Shown here piece by piece: positions 13,224 through 25,255 of a stretch of 64,000 bases of DNA; the first letter of the stretch is position 1; the number at the start of each line of letters is the position of its first letter. The notes under the pieces are model-generated. The model worked only from the letters and a program-made list of their open reading frames with translations, was not told the DNA's origin and searched no databases. Made by a program: the position numbers and the translations under genes. The stretch lies in the NCBI RefSeq assembly GCF_004193775.1, contig NC_041002.1, positions 38,537,112 through 38,601,111 of the forward strand. The letters are read 5' to 3'. This stretch comes from Glycine soja. Lineage: Eukaryota; Streptophyta; Magnoliopsida; Fabales; Fabaceae.

Positions 13224-13700
13224 TGTTAGAATTTTAGGAGATTCTTATAAAATACCAATAATATTATGTTAGATTATCAAGAAGAGTTTTAGGAATACCT
13301 GGATCCACAATGATTGATCAAACAAACATAGCGGAATCTAAATCCGTAGGTAACCGGTGACTTCATGGTTCTTCCTCAACCGGAAACTCTTTATTCCTCA
13401 ATAGGACCTTCGTAACTCTTCAGATGGGGAGAAGAGAAGCTATATGTGACGGCTCGGTATATTAGGGACCATAGTCTTCTTATAATGTGTTAACCTAATA
13501 GAGTTTCCATCATCCCCTAATGGGCCAACATTGCATCTGCTCATTTAAGTCTATATCCTTTGATTTAGTTGTCTAATGGGTTCATTGAATCACATACAAT
13601 AAAATCCATTAATGATAAATAACTAATATATTTGTCTTATAATATTAGCTCACATTAATTAATTATTGGAATAGAAAACTTTTCAACAATTTCTTCATAC
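13224..13700 (-). repeat. Copia-like 5' LTR, right copy (upper boundary uncertain)
   Basis: Begins TGTTAG on the plus strand, so it ends CTAACA on the minus strand next to the primer-binding site. Similarity to the left copy runs to about 13,464. Beyond that the sequence continues as plausible LTR, with CCCCTAATGGGCCAAC and a minus-strand TTATAAGAAG motif that could be the promoter. No end was located, so the upper limit is nominal. Confidence 0.55.
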
Positions 13701-16700
13701 ATTTTATTTATCAGTTTCCAATTATATTTTACAAGGCACATGCTGATAAGGCAATATACTGTGAGTTACCCCAAGTGCTATAAATTGGTGAGACATAAGG
13801 ATTAAACTGGTTTAAGCACAACTTGTAAGTAAAATAATCAACGTCAACTTGACACAGTCTTTAACTTTTCTTCTTTTAAATCTTCTTTGATTTTACTTAT
13901 TTCATTTCATTGTCTCCTTGTTAAAAAGAACAAGAATATAATTTATTGAATTATGATTGTAATATTTCTGTATTTAGATAAAAATATAGCTAAAAATAAC
14001 TCAATAAATATTATATAAAGTTGATTGAGTGATAAAAATAGAACTAGGAGATCGTAATGAAAAGAAAGAAATGGGTTAGGAACATATTCCATTGGATATT
14101 CGATCCACAAGTTGATTACATACATCTTGAATAGGTTAATTATAACATATATATGGGCCATAGGAACAATAAGTCAATACATATCAATCCTAAAACCATA
14201 ATGCCTAAGCCTCTTAAATCGTATCCCTTGGGTAGGCGAATAATTAATTCTGTCTACAGAAACTGGATTGATGCTTATTGGTCACGGAAATAATAATTTT
14301 GCAAAGAATATTTCTTTGTATGGCTCACAAAATCTAAGGTACTTGAAGGAAGAAAGAAGGGCATCCGTTTTTCATTTAATATTAAAGAAAATAAAAATGG
14401 ACGGAAAAGGAAGATACAAGAGTATCCTTTGGGTGCATTTCTACGTGAATGACAGAGCTCTACTGGTTTACATAAAAACAAATGCTATTTTTGCAATATT
14501 TTTCTTATAGCAATTTGTTCTTTTTCTTTGCCACGCCATTCTTTTATTACATTTTTAAGCAATAGAGTTTAAGAATAATACATTAACTATATAAATCACA
14601 GTTTATATGACTTTCAAGATAATTTTATAAAAAATAATAATCTTATCATAAATAATATGTTATAATTGGATGACAGTGTAAAATAATTTTATATTATCAG
14701 TGCATGATTTTTTTTTTATATCTATTAAGCTTTAAAGAAAAACACTAGCAACACATTCTTTGTTATTTCTTAGAATTTATTAGAAATAATTTTCTTTGAA
14801 TAAAATTATTAAAGAATTAGTGAAATCCACATTTTTTTTTTCAGTAAAATTTTTATAAATAATAAAGATAATGTTCAAAAAAGTGTGTTATTAGTATTTT
14901 TTTAAGTGTAAAAATTTGCTATTTTGGAAAGCTTGTTGAAGGGCAAGTAAACAAATGAAAATATATTCCGATCAACGTCATAAAACGTAGATCTACTTGT
15001 CATGTATAGCATATTTTTCCTTAGGGTATACGATAAGACAAAGCCTCCGCATGCAATGAATTCAACATATTTTAATTCAAATGGACTTTCGTATACAAAA
15101 CTACTATAAATTACCATTAAGTTGATGGTCTAAATAGTCCTAAATTTGGTCCTTTTAATTAAAAATTAGGATTTGGAGTTTTTTAAATAAAAAAAATGTA
15201 ATTGAAAGAAAAGATCCCATTAAAAATAATTAATTAAATTGTCTGATAAAAATTAGATATCAGAACATTGGTAGATATTTCATACCGATACTCATAAAAA
15301 AAATTACTTGACATTATGTATGATTGGTTACCCAAAAATAGCATGTTGATATACAAACTAATATTTGTTAAAAGGCCATCTGCTAATTGTATGTATATAT
15401 ATTCTTTTCTGTCAAAATAAAAAAATAAAATAAAATTGTGTGAATTCTTTGGCAAAATATCTCACGCTTCCTAATACCATTTGAAAATGGCTCTGAATAT
15501 ACGTGTGCTTATAGAAGACAATCGAAGATATTATGTTGGAGAAACTAAAGAAGAAAGCCCAGAATTTGAATCATCTTTATCATATAAAATAAAAATAAAG
15601 ATTGATTCCATTGAAAAACAAAATATATAAAACGAAAGAAGTGGCATCATGGCCTTAAAGTTATAGAGATGGGCTCGCAGCCTGGTAGTTGTGTAGCTAC
15701 AGCATCGATTGGGCAATTCCTTCCAACAACTCATTTTTTTTCTTCCTGCACCCCCGAATAGTTATTTCAAAATATGAAAATTATTTCAAAATAGGTATTT
15801 CATAATAGGTTTCTGAATCATTTATCCCTATTTTGAAATATAAAAATCATATTTTTGATTAATTATTCTGGAATAGAGTTAAATAATTCAAAAATCTATT
15901 CTAGAATAGGGCGGCATCTCCATGTGGCAAATCAAAACACACCAAACCCCATTTCTTCTTTCGGGTTCCATCTCCGTCATGCATATACACCCCAAATTCC
16001 ACATGTTCCAATTTTCCTCTTACCCTTTCATGGCCTATCTCTCCCACTCAACAACCTCTTCCTCTTAGTTTCACTTGCCCACAATTGGAGGGTGGAGGGG
16101 GGACGTGACAATGTTGGGTGGTTGCGACGGCGGTATTTGGGTGGTGGTATTGGATGTTTACAGTGGTGGTGGAGCGTAATGGTTATGGAGGTTGGACGAT
16201 TAGGGTTTGCTTGGGAGAGACAAGGGTGCCTGGTGAGGGGTATTTTTTATCCGTTTGGGATCTTTTTGGGAGTGTAGGAAAAAAAGATGTATGGAAAGTA
16301 ATTTCTCATTATCACTTTGTTATCAAAACTAGACATTATAGACAAAAAAAAAAAAAAAAGATTGACCAAAAAAACATAAATTTGCACCCTTTTGCTACTA
16401 AAAAAATTGGCCTAAATCTAATTTTGGTCCTTAAAAAATAGGATTATTTTATTTTGGTTTGTCAAATTTTTTCTTTTGATTTTAGTCCCTATGAAATTTA
16501 ATATATTTTTTATTTTAGTCTTTCTATCAAGTAATAGTTCAAATTGATGACATAATAATGATATATGCAGCCACTGACTTGTGTTGATATTAAGGAGTCT
16601 GACAAGGAAGTTATATGTAAAATTTATTTTCAATAAATTATGCTTTTAAATTCTTATGTGTTCAAAATAGTTAATGACATTAGACTAGTTGATGAGAGAT

Positions 16701-17060
16701 TAAAAAATACATCTTGCTAAAAAAAACTACATGTATGTTTTGTCAGACTTCTTTCTTAATGACGTGACAAGTAACTAGGTTGTTAACATTATTGTTATGT
16801 CATCACTTAACATCATTACTTGACAACAAAATCTAAAAGGAATTTTTTTAAAGGAGCAAAGTCAAAATGATCCTATTTTTCAGGAACTAAAATTATATTT
16901 AAGCCAACAAAAATTTACGAAAAAAGATAATGCATTTGTTTTTGGATAAATGATCATTTTAGTCCTTGAATGTGTAAATCGGTGATAATTGAATCCCTAG
17001 AAGATCAAAAAATTTAATATAGTTCCTGAATGTATAAAAAGTAAGACGATTACATCATGT
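13701..17060. other. AT-rich intergenic DNA with weak repeat remnants
   Basis: No supported gene. An inverted repeat, ATTTCAAAATAGG (about 15,783-15,795) against its complement at about 15,826-15,838, could form a hairpin and may mark a MITE end. About 16,430-16,530 and 16,945-17,060 contain the phrase TTTTAGTCC(C/T)T with spaced variants, as in many plant non-coding LTR-element remnants. A G-rich patch at 16,090-16,270 has an open frame but no recognisable protein. Confidence 0.45.
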
Positions 17061-17064
17061 GTAT

Positions 17065-17200
17065 AACTTAATGACAAATTGGTCTCTCAACTTTACAACT
17101 TAATGTCAAATTGATCCACAAAAATACAACTTAATTAATATCAAATTGATCCTTAAACATTATAACTTAATGACAAAATTGTGCCATAAATTTAATGGCA
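17065..17200. repeat. Degenerate tandem repeat of about 40 bp
   Basis: Four successive copies of a unit built on ACTTAATGNCAAATTGRTCC can be read: ATAACTTAATGACAAATTGG, CAACTTAATGTCAAATTGAT, an ACTTAATTAATATCAAATTG variant, and ATAACTTAATGACAAAATTG. Each is followed by an A/T-rich spacer. It looks like a remnant of a non-coding repetitive element. Confidence 0.6.
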
Positions 17201-17645
17201 AGATGAAATTGTCATATCTTTTACTCATTTAGACACTAAATTAGAATTTTCCGTTTTTTCACAGATTAAATTATCATTTGTTTACACACTTAGGAACCAA
17301 AATGTTTACCCTTTGTTTTTTTAAACCAACACTTTTGAGAAGGGAATTTTGCAAATATAGCCTTGTTCTTCCATTACTTATAATGGTTGCAATCCCTAAT
17401 GAAGCTCTAAGTATTTAGCAAAGGAAAATGCAAGAAAGAAATGAAAATAATCATAAGAATAATATCAATAGGGATTACAATCAACTACTAACCATTCACT
17501 TGTGCCCTCTTACAATGTTTCCCGCCATCACAAACATATTGGAATTGTGGATGATAAACTAGTATTTGACCTTGTTTATTCATGAGTTTTCTATCCATAA
17601 TCATGCATTCTAATATATTTTATTGGCAAAACTCACATTTAGGTT

Positions 17646-18930
17646 CTAGTTTATGCACCACGAGTACTTAGGAGCGAAAGAGTGCAAAAAGAGTAAAAAA
17701 ATGGATATTTTGGCTCAAATGGAGATGCTGGCACCTGACCATGGCTATACTGACTTGATTGTGGTCGTGGTCATCACCACGACCATACGGGGATGACCAC
17801 AACCAAGAGCTGATTTTTACGAATTTATCTGCGGATGACCATACTCCCTTTACCATTGCTATGCGTGGAATCTTATGAGTTTTTCACCACGATCGTGGTA
17901 GGGCTGTGGTTTGTGAGATGCTGACAGCCACTTAAAATTTTCCTTATAAATAGTGGGCTTTAAACATAAACCCTACCTTTTTACTCCAAAGTGTGATTTG
18001 GGGTTTTTCTAGGGAGAAGAGCACAGTGAGGTCATCTGTGACTACAGAGGAGTGTGGAGATCACAATGGGATTGTTTCTTGTAAACATTTCTTCCTTCTT
18101 TGTGTTTTCATGACTTTCTTTATGATTTCTAGCTATATCAGGACCATGAAAGACTAGTCCCTTTTGGTCTAGGATTATGATGTAGTCATATCCTTGTATC
18201 CCTTTTTATTTTAATGTTATTCAATGTTAATTTGGATTTGATCATTCTGAAACCTAATTAGTTACACAACAATGATCATTTGTGTGTGATTAGTTGACCT
18301 AGCTAGCAAGATATTATTTTGTATCAACTTGCATGATCAAATTGATTGGACAATTTCTAGTGGATTAACTTGATTGGTAATCATCCTTGTGATTAAGAAT
18401 TTATACCTTGATCTAAATCAATATTTCTACGATCAATTGAATATTGATTTAGACCAAAGAGCATTATTAGACCTAGATCAAAGACTATTAATTGAATTAA
18501 GGGAATACTAGTGATTGATTTAATTGAGAGCTTATTGAATTAAATTGGGGGAAAAAGATATGCACGATTTCATAATCCCAGGCTTTTCATTATATTTTTT
18601 TTTTCACAAAGTTCTTCTGCTTTAATTCTTCTTTTCACTAAAGAGTAAATTGATAAAAAAAATAATCTTCCTTTATTTGATAAAAGTCAAATTGCCTATT
18701 ACTAAATTGATTATTTGGAAACAAGATTGGTTCTTTGGGTTTGATATTCATACTTAAATTCACTGTCACTATAATATAAGATACACTTATCTTTGTGCGA
18801 GTCATATTTGTATGCATAAATGAACCTTTCATCTAGACCTTTGTTCAATAGTAGACTCATGGAATGTTAATAGTCTTGCAGATATCATATGTGCACTTAT
18901 AACATTATTGTTCAAATCTTAACCATAATA
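17646..18930. repeat. Probable non-coding remnant of a repetitive element
   Basis: About 17,690-18,000 is unusually GC-rich for its surroundings and contains a near-perfect hairpin, GGTCGTGGT-CATC-ACCACGACC (about 17,763-17,784), plus further GATGACC copies. A TATAAATAG motif follows at about 17,945. The sequence then runs into AT-rich DNA with no ORF. This could be an old LTR with its promoter, but no partner LTR was found. Confidence 0.35.
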
Positions 18931-18957
18931 CACTACTAAAAAAAAGGCTTTCTACAT

Positions 18958-19326
18958 CGCTCAATTAACATCGGTTATTGCAAAAACCGATGTTAACGAA
19001 AGTGCGGTGGCATTTTTGTAAATAAATGGAGTTACTTAACATCGGTTTTATAAAAACCAATGTTAACTACTTAATGTTAACATCGGTTATTTAAATAACC
19101 GATGTTAACATGATGTTAAGATGAATATGTTAACATCGGTTTTGCCAAAACCGATGTTAACTTCATAGAGTTAACATCGGTTTTGACAAAACCGATGTTA
19201 AGGAGTTGAACTGAACATCGTTTTTTTGAGAAACTGATGTTACCTTGTTGATGTTAACATTGGTTTTTAGAAAACCGATGTTAACATATTCATCTTAACA
19301 TCGGTTATCCTTAAAAAAACTGATGT
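18958..19326. repeat. Left subterminal repeats of the large CACTA element
   Basis: About ten half-sites AACATCGGTT or AACCGATGTT, mostly paired head to head with 4-8 bp spacers such as ATTGCAAA or TTGCCA, so each pair is a short palindrome. In En/Spm elements such subterminal arrays bind the TNPA protein. The same motif fills 51,531-52,102 at the other end. Confidence 0.9.
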
Positions 19327-19820
19327 TGTTATGTTAATAAGTTAAAACGTGTTGAAATTTCACAACTTGCGCGCTCGAAAACCCTGCACTCTCTCTTCTC
19401 TTTCTCCTCCCACCTGAAATCTGCCGGAAACCGCTCGCTCGACACCCACATTGCCCCACATTGATTTCAATACTGTTGGAAACCGCTCGCTGGAACCCAC
19501 AGAACCCCCTATCGAAGAAAAGTCGAAGAAAACCGTACACTGCTCTTGGAACTATGGCTCGAGGAAAACCCTACACTCCTCCGCTAGGTACTAGGTTGCT
19601 GAAAAAGTCGTGGATGCTCAAAGCTCAAAGCTTTCTATGCTTCCAGTTAACAAGGTATGAGCTCTACCTTAGTTTGTTGCTCTTCTTAGTAAGTTCTTAA
19701 TCAGTGCGGTGGGATTGTCCGAAGGTTCTTATCAAATTATTCGGTCATTTTGTCCACTTGGCTAACCATATAAAAGTATCAATAAGAATTCTAATGTGGG
19801 GTTTCATTTTGTTGTGGCAG

Positions 19821-20066
19821 TTGATTGTGCTTTACGTGGTTTTCAAGTTTGACGAGAGTTACACGCCGAGCAAAGTTTCCATCCGTGCCGGTGATGGTTT
19901 TCACAACTTGAAGGTAAATTTTTATTTTATTGGTTTGGGTTTGATTGGGATGATTATGGTTAATTATTTGGTGTTGACTTTTGGAACATTATTAGGAGAT
20001 TAAGATCATGGAACTCGTGAAACCAGCTGGGTGGGTTTATCTATCCTTGTCTGGAGTTGATCTTAG
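19821..20066 (+). pseudogene. APC10: Captured APC10 fragment (anaphase-promoting complex subunit 10, DOC domain)
   Basis: Two exons with intact splice borders. 19,821-19,913 encodes [20 protein letters not shown] and then [11 protein letters not shown]. 19,996-20,066 encodes [20 protein letters not shown] and then VDLR. This is the core of the APC10/DOC1 beta-sandwich, which helps APC/C hold substrates and ubiquitylates cell-cycle proteins in the nucleus. The plant protein continues on both sides, and only a weak trace (about 19,710-19,790, a PHLVN-like stretch) is seen upstream. Substitutions at conserved positions and lost flanking exons mark it as a transposon-borne fragment. Introns are retained, so capture was from genomic DNA. 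The region 19,330-19,700 upstream is GC-richer and resembles a gene 5' end, but it was not identified. Confidence 0.85.
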
Positions 20067-21624
20067 GTAAGTACAATGTTCTTTCTGTTTTGCAATCTGA
20101 GAATTTGTTTATTGATTGTTTTGCCATCGTGTGATTTTGGTCTCTTTTGCTTAATTATGCTCTGTCTGTAGCTGATTGTGGATTGTGTTTGTTTTTAATG
20201 GGAGAAACTACAGTAACAATAGTTTATTGTAGGGAATGTGAAGAAACAAATCCTGCTACTTTATGAATTTTTGTTTCATGATGTTAGTATAGTTTGAAAC
20301 TTTCTATACGGTTTCGAAAAGTTTTATGTTGAGGACTTAATACAATCCTCCTCTTTTAATCAGGCTTGAGATCACAGAGTTAAGGTGTAGTGTGTGATCC
20401 ATGTAATTGATCTCACCTAGTAGGAAAAAGGTATTGTTGTTATTATTGGAATGATGAAATTGGACCTTCTCCCTGCTTTTGATCATATTGTGTTTGGGGC
20501 ATTATCAGTGGCTACTGCCTAATGATCTTCTAAATCCGTGGCTGAATTCTTCATGTACGTTGAGGTGACTTCAAGAATGAGGTTCTTTTCCAAACAATAG
20601 GCTCTTTCTCTGCCCTCTCTAGTGCTGACTTGACCTTGTCAAGGGTGCACACACTTTGGTAGTTGTTGCTTGAAGGGAGTGTGGATGAGACCAATTTGAG
20701 GTCCAAGCTTGTTTCATCAAAGAGGTGCCTTGTGGAATGAGGATCTATAATAATATTAGAATAAAATTGGGCAAGTGATGCAATGGCTTTGTTCACGGAT
20801 AAAACATAGAAACAATTTACTAGGTACTTTTAATACATGTTTGGGTTCAAGTTAAAACATCCAAACCATGTTCAAATAGTAGCTAACATAATTTACACCG
20901 CACATGAATATTAGTTTGCATAGGTGTATTAAATTTTTTACAGAGCACATCATATTAACTTCATTTGTTTGATAACCATGCTTTTGTGTGAAGACTCGAT
21001 GCCATTGATGCTAGAAGCCAAAGACACTAATTGTTTGTCCTGCTGCTCCCAGTTTAGGTACTGTAGCTTTTGCTGTCTAATTAGTTCATGTTCTTCATTC
21101 AATAACCTTTTTGGCCTCACACAAAGATACGCACACATACACAAATGAATGCATTGGGTAAAAAGTTAGGGTAGCACTTGTAAGTCATTAAAAAAGATGG
21201 TAGATTCTTGCCTTAGAGGGTTGAGCATGTGTGAGGATGATCTTATAAGCCTTAGTAAGGAGAGTAGATCAGATGGAGGATAGCCTTGTCATTAGAGGCA
21301 GAGGGAGAGTAAGAAAAACCATAAGCAAAAGAATTAAAACAGATTTAAAGATACAATGGAACATTATGGCATTGTTTGATTCATGTAGTGAACTCCACCT
21401 AGTGGGAAACGGCTTGGTTGTTGTTGTTTTATCAATCACTGAATAGAGTTGGTTTTACTAATTAGGGTTCTTCAGTTATCCCAAAATAAGATATATGGCA
21501 ATACAAGTACATTCAGCCACTCCAAATACGTAAGTTAAACATACACAACTGATGAAGGAATCAGATTCCTTCTATTTCACATTTATTTAAAGGCAGGGAC
21601 AGTACTTTAGCAACCATAGAGCCC
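20067..21624. other. CACTA interior, unidentified; possible captured exons on minus strand
   Basis: Two minus-strand open stretches look more protein-like than background. One is 20,796-20,551 (contains LDKVKSALERAEKEPI). The other is about 21,114-20,950 (contains RPKRLLNEEHELIRQQKLQY, charged and helical). Neither family is recognised, and both may be captured exon pieces. The rest is non-coding. Confidence 0.4.
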
Positions 21625-21942
21625 TTAGATAGAGATACTATTTGGAATTCCTCTGAAAGTTAATCCCTCCTTACTAGAAGGATAGAGCAAAGTGTAAGGC
21701 ATTTTAGCTGGCCCATAGCGGTTTCTCAATGTCTCATCATTGTTCTTCTCTATAAGCTTATTTTCAATCTCTTCAAGGTTCTTTCCAAACCTCTTAAAGG
21801 CCTCTAATGGCCCGGCATCAGAAGTCCAGTAGTCACCACCATCTCTTTGCCCAAGGTAGAACTCATCAGATGCGTGCCTTGATAAAATTTCTATAACTGT
21901 AAGGTCAATGAGGGTCTCTTTCTTGGCAGTAATAGGCTTCAA
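21625..21942 (-). pseudogene. Captured lipoxygenase C-terminal exon
   Basis: The open stretch encodes the last roughly 105 residues of a plant lipoxygenase: [20 protein letters not shown], then [29 protein letters not shown] and the invariant terminus [13 protein letters not shown]. The final Ile carboxylate is one of the iron ligands in lipoxygenases (family knowledge). The three His ligands lie upstream and are absent here, so no enzyme can result. The closest family by eye is the cytosolic/seed 9- or 13-LOX group of legumes. It lies inside the CACTA element on the strand opposite its transposase, so it is captured cargo. The stop codon is at 21,627-21,625. Confidence 0.9.
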
Positions 21943-22465
21943 AACAGATGTGTGCCTTCAGTTTTTATTTTCTTCTTCTGCGGGTTGTAACAAAAACATG
22001 ATTGTTGTTTCCTATATCTCAATAAATTTTTACCAGCACCCCCATAACATTTTGGAAATGGGGTGCAGGTAGAAATATACAGAGGTGCAGGAAGTTTTGG
22101 CACAAAAGCATTGGTTATAATATTCAAAGCCTGGACCACTTTGATGGGCTGAAATTCGTCCTTGTTTTAGATTTTTGGTCGAAGCCCAAAAATAACTAAT
22201 TCGTTAGGAATTGAACATTTAGATGTGCTGACCATTTTTCTTTTGATTAATCAACATTACATTTTAATTCACAGATTGTGACTGAGAAATCAATGCGAGT
22301 CGAGTTCGTGGTAGGACCACCACTAGATAACAAAACAAAAATAAGTTAGTATTCATCATCAAGGTATAGTGGGTGCATCATTCTATTTGCACCCTCCCAC
22401 TCCTTTCCCTCTACCAGACATGCTCTTATTTTCTTACTCGTTGTCCACTCTAGCATAATCAATTA

Positions 22466-22484
22466 GAGAGAGAGAGAGAGAGAG
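22466..22484. repeat. (GA)n microsatellite
   Basis: A pure GA run, repeated at about 31,289-31,308 in the second copy of the duplicated block. Confidence 0.9.
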
Positions 22485-22559
22485 AAGTCTATGTATCCAT
22501 CATGAAGGTAGTAGCAGTAATTGGCATCAATCTAAGTTAATTGGCAGCTACTATCTTTC

Positions 22560-23047
22560 TTGTGTTTCACTGCAAAATCAATAATTTCTTGTGTCTCCTT
22601 TAAGCCTCCAATCAAACTGCCAGCTACTATCTTTCTCCCTGCCAATTATGTTAAATAGTACCTAAGTTAATTGGCATCAATCTACTTAAGTTTTGCACTA
22701 AACTATTCTTATATATGAATCATCACATATGCTTTCATGTGATCTGCATCCTATAAAGGGAAATATTTTTCACATGCTTACCAGCAAGTAAAGGAAAGAC
22801 TGGCAGTTCTAGAGGCTTCTCTGGTGCACCCACCATTACAATCTTTCCATGAGACTTGAGTAAACCAATGAGAGGTAAGAGAGGATGAACCGCAAAAACT
22901 GTGTCAATAATACCATCGAAAGCACCCATTACAGCCTACGAAATATCAACATTAGTTAATTGAGAGAAATGTGTGTATTTTGATATTTTCACAATATTCC
23001 AAATGCATGGCATTGACATATATATAGTTACCTGCATCTGAGTTGGT
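22560..23047 (-). pseudogene. Captured cinnamyl-alcohol/mannitol dehydrogenase fragment (CAD-like)
   Basis: Three exon pieces in order on the minus strand. About 23,047-23,032 ends in TQMQ before a GTAAC donor. 22,935-22,782 encodes [20 protein letters not shown], then [20 protein letters not shown] and [10 protein letters not shown] before GTAAGC. 22,638 to about 22,560 encodes RKIVAGSLIGGLKETQEIID and then FAVKHK. This is the NADP-binding, substrate-proximal part of the zinc medium-chain dehydrogenases of the CAD/ELI3 group, which reduce phenylpropenyl aldehydes or oxidise mannitol. The zinc-binding N-terminal half is missing. Intact introns show DNA-level capture. A second copy lies at about 31,380-31,880. 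Confidence 0.85.
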
Positions 23048-24213
23048 CACGGCTTAGTAGAAAGGAATCAACTGCAAGATGTTGTCTAGCAACCTAATAG
23101 ATGGTTTTTGCAATTAGGAAACAAAAAACCTGTGGGGCAAGGTGTTGTATTTGTTGTTCAGAATTCTGGATTGATCCGACTGATACACAGCCAGATTCCT
23201 ATATCCAGTAGCCTATCTATAACTTTAATGTATCTTTAGTACCTCTGGTACTTTTATCTAATAAAATCTACCTTTGTTGTCCAAAAAAAGAAAGCTCCAA
23301 GATGTTGTATTGCTTCATCCTTTTTACTAGGTGATGTACTTATTACTGTTACCTTAGCAATACATAATTAAAGCTTGATTTGAGCCTGACTTATTATTGA
23401 GTTATGTCTACTACAATTGTATAAATGACTTGACGCTCATCCAAAAGTACTTACAAATGTATGTCCTTGTCTGGTTTTAGGTGCTACTGTTAATGAGAAA
23501 CCTGTGCATGAATTTAACTAGCCCAGATTTTTAGCATCATGTAAGTATTGATGGTCTGACCTTTAGATTGCTATAAATATGTAGCATGTCATGCTGAGTA
23601 ATTGCCTGCCCTGTATAATCACCATTAGAGTTCATTTTGGTAAAGTGTTATCTTGGTTTTTGGTCTCTAAATATGTAGTATGTCATGCTGAGTAATTGCC
23701 TGACTTTTTTTTTTAATTTGCTAAACACTAAATTATGCTGCCATACTATTTTCAAATTCCATTAGGAGCGATTTTAGTCATTGTTGATCTTGTGGTCATT
23801 GCTGGAAAGTCAATTGTGTTGAAGCCTCGAACTCAGGTATTTATATCTTTGATTCGAAAACTACTTTGAAATTCTTTTTGTATGCATTACTGGTATAGTT
23901 GTAGAACTGTTTGATTTATACGCACCACTTGTTGCTGAGTACAGGATAACTTGCAATGCCATGAAAGTAGTTTTTATTGAATAATTTGGAAAGTTAATAA
24001 CAAATAATCAATTTGCAAGCCCAATACCATTCTTTGGTAGATAAATTGCTGTATTTGTTTGACTAACTTATCTAACATCTAATGAGTATCAATCAATACT
24101 CCTCCCCTAAAGTTTCATTTCATCGTAATGATGAATAGCTTGGGGCTACTGACACAAAGTTCCAATAGTGTTTCAAGTAATTGAAGCATGGTCACGAAGC
24201 CATGCAGCCTAAC
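23048..24213. other. CACTA interior, non-coding; possible LINE 3' tail
   Basis: About 23,215-23,290 reads TTAATGTATCTTTAGTACC... then TAATAAAATCTACC and an A-rich end, resembling the 3' terminus of a plant LINE. No LINE protein is present. A stretch at 23,769-23,838 is open and ends at a GTATTT donor but was not identified. Confidence 0.4.
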
Positions 24214-25146
24214 TTAAGTTTCAATCCTCCTACTCTGTGTGAAAATTTGATGTAAGTGTCTCCATTTTCTTTGGTATAGAGGTTTGCAGCAATGGACTAT
24301 ACCCTTCACCATACACACAAAGGGTTGGCTTAAGTGTTTCTTCCGAGGAGAAGAGTTGTCACATTCCACTTTGCTTTTAGAAGTATTGTCTTGTGGGGTG
24401 AAACAAATATTGGATTTATCCAGTGATGTAACACACCAAATGCGAACAACACCATCTTCATCTCCACTCGCTAAATACTGACCACGTGGACTAAATTTCA
24501 TGGTCCAGACTAGGCCTTTGTGTGCTCTAACCTCTTGTCCAAGGTATAGGCCACTAAACTCCAACCACCTCTTTTTATTCTGCTTCACCTTTATTCTTCG
24601 AGTTTTATTTGTCCCTGCATTCAATTTGGACCTTACATTTCCTTCACCACTTTTCTTGATGTTGACAAAGCGCTTCCACCAGTTTTTCCTCTTTCTTTTA
24701 CTCATATCAAAATCCTGAAATTCTTCTTGTGAAACAGCTTCTCTGGGTCTGTGCTCCTGAGCTATATAAGACAACTCATGCTCTTTTCCTTGAATGTTTG
24801 CTTCTGCTTCATCTTGGGGACACCCTTTGAATTCATCCAATGAGATTTTTTCTTTAGAAACTGCTTTGCCTCCAGAGAGAATCAACTTCTCAGATACTAC
24901 TTGATCAGTATGCAAAATGCAAGCATTTGAGATTGCCCTACTGCACTCCCTAATCCTCTCCAATCCCAAGCTGATAGATGAGTCATCTAAGCTCATTTTC
25001 TCTTGTGAACAAACCTTGGAAGAAGAATCAGCTAAGCCCAAATCTTGTAGAAAACGTTTCCTCCTCTCCTTCACACTAACAGGATCCTTCACACTTAAAG
25101 CAATAGTGGATAGATTTCCATAATTTGTAATCACACAAAACAACAC
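24214..25146 (-). pseudogene. Captured WDR44-like WD40 protein fragment (copy A)
   Basis: A 310-codon open stretch. It has an acidic, Ser-rich N-terminal part, then a basic SKRKRKNWWKRFVNIKKS segment, then LEFSGLYLGQEVRAHKGLVW and TMKFSPRGQYLASGDEDGVV, followed by RIW. The last part is the first WD40 blade in the arrangement typical of plant WDR44-like proteins, where a basic linker leads to LYxGQExxAHxGxxWxMKFSPxGxYLASxxEDGxVRxW. The rest of the propeller is missing, and the frame ends after about 80 unrelated residues, so the fragment is truncated. Function is unknown beyond a presumed scaffold role. It lies between the CAD fragment and the transposase, on the strand opposite the latter. 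Copy B (33,036-33,967) is split by a 1-bp deletion. Confidence 0.8.
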
Positions 25147-25223
25147 TGATCACTAGTTTGCCCTTGAATTTTACTAGCATCACAACTACACACATCCTCA
25201 TGATACACTCACACCCTCATGAT

Positions 25224-25255
<32 letters not shown>

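Noticed and set aside
15855..16441. Two overlapping plus-strand ORFs (140 and 107 codons)
   Set aside because: Composition reflects a G-rich patch. There is no recognisable protein, splice pattern or family similarity.
18958..19326. Regularly spaced short palindromic repeats resembling a CRISPR array
   Set aside because: Units are head-to-head half-sites with irregular short spacers, mirrored at the other end of a CACTA element. This is a plant transposon subterminal array.
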